Assembly: GCA_910586735.1 (NCBI GenBank)
Contig: CAJUJW010000002.1
Location: 18,056-82,055 of the forward strand
Reading direction: 5' to 3'
DNA from: an uncultured Oscillibacter sp.
GTDB lineage: Bacteria; Bacillota; Clostridia; Oscillospirales; Oscillospiraceae
Length of the DNA: 64,000 nucleotides
The notes beneath the pieces are model-generated. The model ran no database searches. It saw nothing but the letters and a program-made list of their open reading frames with translations, and was not told where the DNA came from. The position numbers and the translations under genes are program-made. Every line of letters begins with the position of its first letter. Positions within the stretch are counted from its first letter, which is position 1. Positions 40,853-47,758 of the stretch are shown piece by piece.

Positions 40853-41887
40853 ATGAAGGGACTGTCCAACGAGGAGCGACAGCGTCTGGGCGCGCTGCTG
40901 GAGGGGGCCTCCCAGGAGGAGGTCATGGCGAGGATTCCCCAGTTCTCCCAGGCGGAGATTCACAATCTGGTCCCGCCCCCCGCCGGGGCCCCGGGGGCCC
41001 TGGGCACACTGGTGTTCAACATGGAGCGGGGCGTCTACCTGGAGGAGCTGGGGGACTTCCTGGAGACCTGCCCGGAGGTCCGGCCCTTCGACATCATCCT
41101 GGCCAACGAGCTGGACGACGGCTGCCTCCGTTCCGGCGGGAAGGACACCACCCTGGAGCTGGCGAAGCGGCTGGGCATGAACGCGGTTTTCGGCCTGGAG
41201 TTCATCGAGCTGGTGAACGGCGGGGACCCCAAGGGCTTCCACGGCAACGCCATCTTCTCCCGCTGGCCCATCCGGCGGGCCCGGGCGGTCCGTCTGCCGG
41301 AACAGTACAACTGGTACTTTGACCGTCAGCGCCGCATCGGCGGGCGGCTGGCCGTGCTGGCGGAGCTGGACGTGGCGGGGCGGCCCGTGGGCGTGGGGAC
41401 CATCCACCTGGAGAACCGGACCCACGGGCCGGGCCGTCAGGTCCAGCTGGAGGCCGTGCTGGCGGCGGAGGAGGCCATGTTCCCCGGCATGCCGGTGCTC
41501 CTGGGGGGCGATTTGAGCACCAACACCTTCGACGGCCGGGACAAGGACGCCATCCAGGAGATCGCGGGGAGTCCCGCCCTCCAGCGCCGGTGCCTGGAGG
41601 AGGCGGCGGCCTGGGAGGGCTGCCTCCCGGCGGCGGAGGCGGCGGGCTACCGCCTTCTGCCGGACAGGGCCGTGGGCACCCGGCGCAAGCCCCTCCCCGG
41701 CGGGGGACACCTGGACCTGCGGCTGGACTGGCTTCTGGTCCGGGGGGCGGAGGCGGCGGAGAGCCGCACCATCTCCACCCGGCGGGAAGACTGCGGCTTT
41801 GCCCGCCCCGGCAGCGCCCTGGCGGCCTTCACCGGGGAGGAGCTGTCCGACCACAACGCGGTGTGGGCGTCCTGCGCCCTGCGATGA
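40853..41887 (+). CDS. Endonuclease/exonuclease/phosphatase (EEP) family protein
   Basis: 344 residues with the metal-dependent EEP fold: TLVFNMERG near residue 50 (metal Asn), IILANELDDG (metal Glu), GFHGNAIFSRWPIRRARAVRLP, GVGTIHLEN (catalytic His), VLLGGDLSTNTFDG (Asp/Asn) and the terminal SDHNAVWASCAL (Asp-His pair). It has no signal peptide. EEP enzymes hydrolyse phosphodiesters or phosphomonoesters in nucleic acids, lipids or sugars; the substrate cannot be fixed here. It is followed directly by remnants of a HAD gene. Confidence 0.85.
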   Translation: MKGLSNEERQRLGALLEGASQEEVMARIPQFSQAEIHNLVPPPAGAPGALGTLVFNMERGVYLEELGDFLETCPEVRPFDIILANELDDGCLRSGGKDTTLELAKRLGMNAVFGLEFIELVNGGDPKGFHGNAIFSRWPIRRARAVRLPEQYNWYFDRQRRIGGRLAVLAELDVAGRPVGVGTIHLENRTHGPGRQVQLEAVLAAEEAMFPGMPVLLGGDLSTNTFDGRDKDAIQEIAGSPALQRRCLEEAAAWEGCLPAAEAAGYRLLPDRAVGTRRKPLPGGGHLDLRLDWLLVRGAEAAESRTISTRREDCGFARPGSALAAFTGEELSDHNAVWASCALR

Positions 41888-42316
41888 TGAAAGCGTAAAA
41901 GGAGGCGCTGGAGGGCCGGGGCTATAAGCTGGGCGTGGTGTCCAACAACGCCTCGCTGTACAACGGCTTCAACGTGCTGGAGGACTACGGCATCCGCCGC
42001 TTCATGCGGGACGTGACGGTCTCCAGCGTCACCGGCCTGCCGCAAGCCCCACCCGGAGATTTTCCGCCTCTCCCTGCGGCAGATGCAGGCCCGGCCGAAG
42101 GAGTGCGTGTACGTGGGGGACACGATTTCCCGGGACATCATCGGGGCCAAGCGGGCAGGCTTCGCCAAGGCGGTGCGGATCGGGTCCCACCTCTCCGCCC
42201 AGAAGGACGCGGGCGTGACCGGCGCGGCGGAGAAGCCGGACGCGGTCATCTCGGACATTCGGGAGCTGACGCCCTGGCTGGACGAGATCAACCCGGCCCT
42301 GGCCCCAGGGGGCTGA
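41884..42316 (+). pseudogene. Truncated and frameshifted HAD-superfamily hydrolase
   Basis: After a short MMKA peptide and TAA, the frame reads KEALEGRGYKLGVVSNNASLYNGFNVLEDYGIRRFMRDVTVSSVTGL, a HAD middle segment with motif II (VVSNN). Around 42042 the reading shifts: KPHPEIFRLSLRQMQARPKECVYVGDTISRDIIGAKRAGFAKAVRIG (motifs III and IV) continues in another frame to a stop at 42316. The N-terminal DxD part is missing. So at least a 5' deletion and one frameshift have inactivated it. Confidence 0.85.
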
Positions 42317-42346
42317 GGGGCGGCCCCCGAAGCAGGAGGGGTTTCC

Positions 42347-43124
42347 ATGAAAAGCGCGTTGATTACCGGGGCCGCGTCCGGCACCGGCAGAGCCTGCGCG
42401 GTCCGCATGGCCCAGGAGGGCTACGGCGCCGTAATCGCGGACGTAAATATGGACGCCGCGAACGCCCTGGCGGACAAAACCTTTGTATTTGAGGCCGTGG
42501 CGGAGGGCCTGGAGGAGAAGCAGTCCGTCTATCAGGCCGTTGAGCGCTTCGCGGACCCGGACGCGGTGATCGCCTCCTGCACCTCCTCCATCGACGCGGA
42601 AATCCTGGCGGGGCTGGCACGGCGTCCCGAACAGCTCCTCATCGCCCCCCCCCTTCCAGCCCGTTCATATGCTGCCGTTGGTGGAGGTGGTGCGCCACGA
42701 AAAAACCTCCGGCAGGGCCGTCTCCCGAACGCTGGAACTGCTGGAATATCTGCACCGCCAGGTCGTACTGCTGAACCGCAGCGTTCCGGGCTTTCTGGTA
42801 AACCGGTTTGCCCAGGCCCTGTTCCGGGAGGCCATTTACCTCATTGAGCAGAGCGTCACCACCGCCGCCGATATTGACCGGGCGGTGAAATATGCCGTCG
42901 GCATGCGGTACGCCTCCATCGGACTGCTGGAGTATTTCGACGCGGTGGGCTGCGAGCTGGAGAGCACCATCGCCAAAAATATCTACCCGGATCTATGCGG
43001 TGCCACCGAGACCCAGGCCCTGGTTCAAGAGGGCCTGACCTCCGGCAAAACCGGCCAGGCCGCAGGACAGGGCCTGTACGACTGGTCCAAGAAGGACGCC
43101 GCCGGAAGCAGAGCCCCTATTTGA
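42347..43124 (+). pseudogene. SDR / 3-hydroxyacyl-CoA dehydrogenase fusion remnant with a poly-C frameshift
   Basis: ATG 42347 (after GCAGGAGGGG) opens a short-chain dehydrogenase N-terminus (MKSALITGAASGTGRACAVR, to about 42475) that switches in frame to the middle of a 3-hydroxyacyl-CoA dehydrogenase (FVFEAVAEGLEEKQSVYQAVE, AVIASCTSSI). At nine consecutive C (42645-42653) the frame is lost; with eight C it would continue as PFQPVHMLPLVEVVRHEKTS and VPGFLVNRFAQALFREAIYL to a stop at 43124 in the other frame. A deletion joined two neighbouring genes, then a homopolymer slip broke the product. Confidence 0.85.
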
Positions 43125-43174
43125 CGGTGTGAAAGTCTGGACGATGCCTGAGTAGGCGGCCTCTCAGCGGGCAG

Positions 43175-43414
43175 ATGGAGCAGGAGGGCGGTTCTTTGTC
43201 TTTCCGGCAGCTTGTCCTGAGCAGTCCGCCTGCTCTTTTGCTGATTTTTTTGAAACAGCTGGCGAGTCGGCATACTCACAGGAGGATTCATGTGGAGTAT
43301 ATCCAGACTGATAACGGTTTTGAATTTGCCAACTGCTTGCCCATGAGGCCACTTAGCTGGTACTCTCCTTCTAAACTTCCTTGTCCAATTTGTTTGGCAA
43401 CCCTACAAAATTAG
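43175..43414 (+). pseudogene. Transposase (rve integrase-core) remnant
   Basis: One short frame contains RIHVEYIQTDNGFEFAN, the second-Asp block of rve-type transposases (IS3/IS481 group), with only decayed sequence on both sides. No inverted repeats or complete transposase are visible. It shows that an insertion sequence once sat at this junction. Confidence 0.6.
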
Positions 43415-43438
43415 ATGGGGTCGCTCAAAAAATAGAGA

Positions 43439-43467
43439 TTGACATTTGGGGAGAAACTAATTATAAT
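43439..43467 (+). promoter_or_regulatory. Consensus promoter of tRNA-Pro
   Basis: TTGACA (43439-43444), exactly 17 nt, TATAAT (43462-43467): a full sigma-A consensus about 60 bp upstream of the tRNA. Confidence 0.9.
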
Positions 43468-43527
43468 AACAAAGCCGGGGAAAAACTGGTTCAGGAAATC
43501 CGACGCAGGCAGTTAAAAATAGTATAT

Positions 43528-43603
43528 CCGGGTGTAGCGCAGTTGGTAGCGCGCATGGTTCGGGACCATGAGGCCGTGGGTTCAAATCCCGCCACTCGGA
43601 CCA
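43528..43603 (+). tRNA. tRNA-Pro (anticodon CGG)
   Basis: 76 nt with encoded CCA. Acceptor CCGGGTG/CACTCGG, D-stem GCGC/GCGC, anticodon stem CATGG/CCATG with loop TTCGGGA (anticodon CGG, reads CCG), variable AGGCC, T-stem GTGGG/CCCGC with TTCAAAT loop, discriminator A then CCA. All arms fold with only G-T wobbles. It is followed by a terminator and then by an integrase gene, so its 3' end is the likely attachment target. Confidence 0.96.
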
Positions 43604-43604
43604 T

Positions 43605-43640
43605 AAATCCGCCGATTTCTTAGAATTTCGGCGGATTTTT
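43605..43640 (+). terminator. Intrinsic terminator of tRNA-Pro
   Basis: 11-bp perfect stem AAATCCGCCGA / TCGGCGGATTT (43605-43615, 43628-43638) followed by T residues. Confidence 0.88.
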
Positions 43641-43730
43641 GTAACTTTTTGACTTATTTGTGGTGTTGGAAAATTGTTAGACCCACGCCTTGACCCACAC
43701 GGCGAAATGGCCGGAAGGGTCCAGAGAGGA

Positions 43731-43766
43731 CAAAAGAGTGCCGGAGAGCAGGTTTTTGCCCTCCGG
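43731..43766 (-). terminator. Hairpin after the integrase gene
   Basis: Stem CCGGAGGGCA / TGCTCTCCGG (10 bp with one G-T pair) and a short CTCTTTT downstream on the reverse strand, 12 bp past the integrase stop. Confidence 0.5.
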
Positions 43767-43777
43767 TGCTTGGCCTT

Positions 43778-44932
43778 TTACATGACCTCTGCCATGAAAC
43801 CGCCAATCTTTTTCGCGGCGTCCTTCTGCATCTCCTTTGTCACGTTGGTGTAGACATCCAGCGTAAACTCCGTCGAGTAGTGGCCCAGCATTCCCGAAAC
43901 CGTCTTGATGTCCACACCGTTTTGCAGCGCCATTGTGGCGAAGGTCCTCCGCAGGTCATGGAACCGGACGTGTTTCTCGATGCCCGCCCTCTTCAGTAGC
44001 TTCTTATGAATCCTGCCCACGCAGTCCGGGCCGTACATCCCGCCTGTCACCGGCGACGGGAACAGGTAGGGGCTGAACGGGTGGTTTTTGCGGTCCTCCA
44101 CCAGAAGGCAGATGGCTTTGTTGTCAATGTAGACGGTCCTGACGGAGTTCTTTGTTTTTGGCTCCGTCACTCGAAGTTCTCCTTTCCCCCTGGCAACAGA
44201 TTTTGAAACCGTCAGGCATTTCTCCTTGATGTTCAGGTCTGTCCAGAGGAGCGCCAGCAGTTCGCCTCGTCGAAGGCCGGTAGTCAGTTCCAGGTAGAAC
44301 ATCGGGAGGACGCCGTGTTCCTCTGCCGCTCGAAGGTAGTCCCCCAGCTTTTCCGGTGGGATGATCTGCATCTCCTTCTTTTCCTTCGGCGGCAGCTTAC
44401 AGTTTGCGGCGGGGTTGTACGGAATCAGCCGCTCCATTACCGCTTGGTCCAGACATTGACGGAGCATCGCGTGGAGGCTGCGGACCGTCTTGTTGCTGAG
44501 CCCTGAAACCTCCATACCCTCGTAACGTTGGATGCGACCGCTTTCCCGTGTCTTGTTGTAAAATTTCTGGATGTCCAGTGTGGTAAGCTTTCGGAGCTTG
44601 ATCTTCCCAATGTCAGGGATGATGTGGTTCTCTACAAAATTGCGGTAGTGTTCCGCGGTGCTTTCCCGGATTGAGGGCTTCGCGTAGTTCTCGAACCAGA
44701 GCGTAGCCCATTGACCCACCGTGAGGTCCCGGCTTTTGGCGGCATCGATCCGCTCATTGTCCTCCAGTGCTCGTTTGAGTTTCTCCTTGACCTCTGCTTG
44801 AGTTTTGCCCAGCACATTTTTTGTGATGCGCTTTCCAGTTTCGGGATTGTAGCCAGCAGTATATCGCCCTTCCCATCGGCCATCCTTGCGTTTGCGAATA
44901 TTCCCTTCGCCGTTTGCCCTACGCTTCGCCAC
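43778..44932 (-). CDS. Tyrosine recombinase/integrase (phage/ICE type)
   Basis: 384 residues. An N-terminal AP2-like arm-binding domain (MAKRRANGEGNIRKRKDGRWEGRY) and a SAM-like core-binding domain (TVGQWATLWFENYAKPSIRESTAEHY) precede the catalytic domain. It contains Arg in TTGLRRGELLALLW, the H-x-x-R box in FHDLRRTFATMA, GHYS and the nucleophile Tyr in TLDVYTNV. It is complete and probably active. The gene ends 175 bp from the 3' end of tRNA-Pro, the classical place for a tRNA-integrating element. It mediates integration and excision of the small element that follows. Confidence 0.95.
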   Translation of the reverse strand: MAKRRANGEGNIRKRKDGRWEGRYTAGYNPETGKRITKNVLGKTQAEVKEKLKRALEDNERIDAAKSRDLTVGQWATLWFENYAKPSIRESTAEHYRNFVENHIIPDIGKIKLRKLTTLDIQKFYNKTRESGRIQRYEGMEVSGLSNKTVRSLHAMLRQCLDQAVMERLIPYNPAANCKLPPKEKKEMQIIPPEKLGDYLRAAEEHGVLPMFYLELTTGLRRGELLALLWTDLNIKEKCLTVSKSVARGKGELRVTEPKTKNSVRTVYIDNKAICLLVEDRKNHPFSPYLFPSPVTGGMYGPDCVGRIHKKLLKRAGIEKHVRFHDLRRTFATMALQNGVDIKTVSGMLGHYSTEFTLDVYTNVTKEMQKDAAKKIGGFMAEVM

Positions 44933-45221
44933 GGTGATCCCTCCTTTCCTCCGCCCGCGCTTCTTCCTCTCTGGAGAAGGAGTAGGGCGTTAGCTCACCA
45001 GCGATTCCGAGGGCCAGTTGAAACCCTGACACAAAACTTTCCAGCGTGGTTTCCTCCAGCAGTGCCGTTTGCAAATCCACCAGCCCGAGGATTTTCTTTT
45101 GATCTTCTTTGCCCACTCGTTCTGAGAGACTCCGCCAGCTTTCTTCGATCTTTTTTTGCAATCTGACATCCGGCTCCGTGAAAAATTTCTGGCGCAGAGC
45201 CCTCATGTACTCGTACTCCAT
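44919..45221 (-). CDS. Small conserved protein of integrative elements (DUF6809-like), unknown function
   Basis: 100 residues from the ATG at 45221 (MEYEYMRALRQKFF), eight bases after GGAGG; a GTG at 45230 is possible. Predicted mostly helical (QKKIEESWRSLSERVGKEDQKKILGLVDLQTALLEETTLESFVSGFQLALGIAGEL). Similar small acidic helical proteins are common in Firmicute mobile elements next to integrases. It overlaps the integrase start by 14 nt, so the two are co-expressed. No function is assigned. Confidence 0.7.
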   Translation of the reverse strand: MEYEYMRALRQKFFTEPDVRLQKKIEESWRSLSERVGKEDQKKILGLVDLQTALLEETTLESFVSGFQLALGIAGELTPYSFSREEEARAEERRDHRGEA

Positions 45222-46080
45222 GTATGCCACCTCCTGTCAGCGACACACATTACCATCTGCCGATCTCAATATCCAGCAGCTTTTTTCGAGTTATCAGAAA
45301 GTTCAGATTTGCATTTCGGGATTTTTAGACCGGACGTATTCTATGTTTATAGCAACGCAGTTTTTGATCCGTGAAAAAAGGTTTGCGTGCTGCTCGGATT
45401 GCGAGAAAGCAGAAATAGAGAGCTGACGCTTCTGCATGACAGCGACGATATTCAAGAGTTGACCTCCACCATACTGCACTGTTTCTAGAGTAGGCTGTGA
45501 ATTTAGAATGGCCTCGCTGCGTTTGCGTTTCGGTACAGGGAATGGTAGATCGGGTCTTACCAGAGAACGTCTTTGGATGCTCTGACGCGGCAGATCGAAA
45601 CCGCTGCTCAATCAAGTGACTGACGCAAGGTCCTCCTACTAGCGTGGTAGGACCTTTTTGCGTCGATATCCCCGGATGGAACCCAGAAAAACAGCCCAAC
45701 GGCGGGCCTTTGAGGGAAACAGACCCCCGACCTGATCCCAGGGGGTGAAATATGACCCCCGCACTGACTCCCGCTGAAATTCTGGAAAACCACCTATTAC
45801 AGCCACCTTGTGGAAGGGCTCAAACCAGTGCTTTCTTCCCCGTTTTTCTTACTTTCGACCACCTGCCACAGCAAAAAGTTGAGATTCCGACCACCTAACG
45901 AAAACCTCCGACCCGCTCTGCGGGGCGGTGTTCGTTGGCCGGGGGCGCTGAAGCGACCCCCGGCCTTTATCCTGCACTTTTTTCGACCGCCCGTAAACGG
46001 GCTTGTACTTGCGTGAGACATCCGGAGGGGTAACTACCTTGCCTTTGGCAGTTGAATTGCACACGACGGAGCACAGGCGC
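45222..46080. other. Gene-free stretch of the integrated element, with hairpins and short repeats
   Basis: No supported gene in about 860 bp. Visible structure: a hairpin with GACGCAA...AGGTCC and GGACCT...TTGCGTC arms (45621-45666) ending in a T run; a GC-rich hairpin GGCCGGGGG-CGCT / AGCG-CCCCCGGCC (45937-45966) followed by TTTAT; an imperfect hairpin with AACGAA/TTCGTT ends (about 45898-45936); and ACCACCT repeated at about 45786, 45858 and 45890 (the last two as CGACCACCT). A decayed mobilisation module or a cis-acting replication/transfer site is possible. Confidence 0.5.
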
Positions 46081-46506
46081 TCACGCAGGGTGTTCCTTGA
46101 TGGCCTCCAGCTTCTTACCGACTCGCATTCGCTCCGTCGTCTCCTCCAACTGCCGGAGCTGACGCTGGTTGTGGAGGTCCACCGCGTTTCGGATTGGCAG
46201 GATGGTGTAACGAAGACTGCCGTTTCTCTTGCGTCCATCTTTTGTCATGACGGACGTTGGTTCGGTGACGACCAGTCCCCGTTCCTCCAGCTCCGCAGCG
46301 TACTTCCGCACTGTGTTGGCGCTCATGTTTACTGACTTGCCAATGCTGGTATAGCTTGGGTAGCACTGGTACGTCTTTCGATCCTCGCAGTAAAGCAAAT
46401 AGGAATAGACCGCCAGTGCGCCGGGCGACAGGCCCAGCGAAAATATTTCATTCGGCAGAGGAAAGAATCTCTTCGCCGCCGGCGGCTTTACACACTTCCA
46501 GAGCAT
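46081..46506 (-). CDS. Helix-turn-helix protein (replication-initiator-like N-terminal domain)
   Basis: 141 residues. FFPLPNEIFSLGLSPGALAVYSYLLYCEDRKTYQCYPSYTSIGKSVNMSANTVRKYAAELEERGLV is a winged-helix region of the kind found in replisome-organiser/RepA_N-like proteins of mobile elements; the rest is charged and helical. Its ATG overlaps by 1 nt (TGATG) the stop of the excisionase-like gene. A role in element replication or regulation is likely, based on family resemblance only. Confidence 0.7.
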   Translation of the reverse strand: MLWKCVKPPAAKRFFPLPNEIFSLGLSPGALAVYSYLLYCEDRKTYQCYPSYTSIGKSVNMSANTVRKYAAELEERGLVVTEPTSVMTKDGRKRNGSLRYTILPIRNAVDLHNQRQLRQLEETTERMRVGKKLEAIKEHPA

Positions 46507-46718
46507 CAGCCGTCACCTCCCCCTGTGTTCCGTTTCACCCACTGGATGAACGCCTCCTTTGGAACCACGATTCGGTTCCCGATTTTCAGAGTTGGAAAAT
46601 CCTGTTGATGTAATAACTCGTAGCCGCTGGACGGCGAGATACCCAACACTTGAGCTACTAATTTTGCGTTGAGAAACAACGGCAGTTCATTGTAACTCTT
46701 ATACGCCGACTCTTTCAT
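46506..46718 (-). CDS. Excisionase-like helix-turn-helix protein
   Basis: 70 residues: LPLFLNAKLVAQVLGISPSSGYELLHQQDFPTLKIGNRIVVPKEAFIQWVKR is a MerR-like winged helix of the excisionase (Xis, HTH_17) family. In integrative elements such proteins bend DNA for excision or regulate the integrase. First gene of a leftward unit with the promoter at 46799-46827. Confidence 0.85.
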   Translation of the reverse strand: MKESAYKSYNELPLFLNAKLVAQVLGISPSSGYELLHQQDFPTLKIGNRIVVPKEAFIQWVKRNTGGGDG

Positions 46719-46751
46719 TTTGTCACCTCCGTCATAAATTTTTTCCAGCAG

Positions 46752-46781
46752 TTGACTTTCACATTGTATGTGTTGTATAGT
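46752..46781 (+). promoter_or_regulatory. Promoter of the DUF6076-like gene
   Basis: TTGACT (46752-46757) and TATAGT (46776-46781), 18-nt spacer, divergent to and partly interleaved with the leftward promoter. Confidence 0.6.
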
Positions 46782-46798
46782 CTACTTATAACTCTTGC

Positions 46799-46827
46799 AG
46801 TGTAACACAGCAGAGAGGAGTTGTCAA
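46799..46827 (-). promoter_or_regulatory. Promoter of the leftward HTH genes
   Basis: On the reverse strand TTGACA (46822-46827) and TACACT (46799-46804), 17-nt spacer. Confidence 0.7.
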
Positions 46828-46870
46828 TAGCTATTATTTTAATTCATCGTCTATTTTGGAGGAGCTGCTC

Positions 46871-47623
46871 ATGAACATTTCCAATTTGACTTTTCCGCTG
46901 ACCGTAGATTTCAGCGGCAGCAAATATTGGCTTAACGGAAAAGGCCCTTACCAGTGCGGAGAAGCGGCAACGGCTTTTCTCGCGGGAGAGATCGACTGTG
47001 AACCAGCTGGTGATCCTTCACGCTTAACACAGGAGCTGGAGACGGTACTCAAAACGTTCGGCAGTTATCTTTTCCCCTGTGCCGAGGAACAGGAAACTGT
47101 AAATGACTTGTATCAGCAGTTAAAGCAGAGCGCGGCGACCTGTTCCATCAACTACGACTTTCTCCCGCTCAAAGGTTCCATTGTTCTGACGGAGCGGTAC
47201 ACGTTTCCCACCCTGCGCGATTTTCTCTACGTGGAACTGGGACGGGCCATCCTCCACGGCAACGCGCCCAAACAGTGCCGCTTATGCGGCGGCTGGTTCC
47301 TCCACAAGCAGGGAGACCGAGCGATCTACTGTGAGCGTATCGCTCCTGGTGAGACAGAGAAGACTTGCCGGGAGATTGGAGCGCGGGCGGTCTTCGAGAA
47401 AAAGCTCCAGGACGAGGACTCCTGGAAGCTCTACAAGCGGGCCTACAAAAAATACTACGCCCGGTACATGAAAGGCAACATGAGCCAGGCCGAGTTCAAG
47501 GACTGGGGAGAGCAGGCCGCGGCGGAGCGGGACGCCGCCCTCGAGCAGCTGAAAGCAACGGCAGACGCCGCGCTGCGCGCATCGATCACTCAGAAGCTGA
47601 AAGAGGATCTGAACCGACTGTGA
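46871..47623 (+). CDS. DUF6076-like protein of mobile elements
   Basis: 250 residues from ATG 46871 (after GGAGGAGC). The C-terminal half has CRLCGGWFL followed by YCER and TCREIGARA, a four-Cys zinc-ribbon-like site, then KLYKRAYKKYYARYMKGNMSQAEFKDWGEQAAAERDAAL, typical of DUF6076 proteins. The N-terminal half is not recognised. The zinc ribbon and basic helix suggest nucleic-acid binding. It is divergent from the HTH genes and is probably the last gene of the integrated element. Confidence 0.7.
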   Translation: MNISNLTFPLTVDFSGSKYWLNGKGPYQCGEAATAFLAGEIDCEPAGDPSRLTQELETVLKTFGSYLFPCAEEQETVNDLYQQLKQSAATCSINYDFLPLKGSIVLTERYTFPTLRDFLYVELGRAILHGNAPKQCRLCGGWFLHKQGDRAIYCERIAPGETEKTCREIGARAVFEKKLQDEDSWKLYKRAYKKYYARYMKGNMSQAEFKDWGEQAAAERDAALEQLKATADAALRASITQKLKEDLNRL

Positions 47624-47625
47624 AC

Positions 47626-47664
47626 AAAAAACCTGGGACCGGTTTGTGGCGAACCGGTCCCAGG
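47626..47664 (-). terminator. Strong terminator between the element and amtB
   Basis: Perfect 13-bp stem CCTGGGACCGGTT / AACCGGTCCCAGG (47632-47644, 47652-47664). On the reverse strand it is followed by TTTTTTG, so it ends the amtB transcript about 95 bp past its stop; on the forward strand it also lies right after the DUF6076-like gene. Confidence 0.88.
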
Positions 47665-47758
47665 CGTATTCTTTGCTTATAGCGTCGCAGATTTTACGCA
47701 ACGTCTTTATATCGAGTGTAGACATACTCATAGATTCTTTGACGGTAACTGGAGATGC

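Noticed and set aside
45797..46021. Short frames on both strands of the 45.2-46.1 kb stretch
   Set aside because: None has a ribosome site, a recognisable domain or neighbours in register; treated as non-coding.
47282..47731. Minus-strand frame starting MSMSTLDIKTLRKICDAI before the amtB terminator
   Set aside because: The opening looks protein-like, but the frame then runs through the strong terminator and antisense to the DUF6076-like gene; no ribosome site is present.
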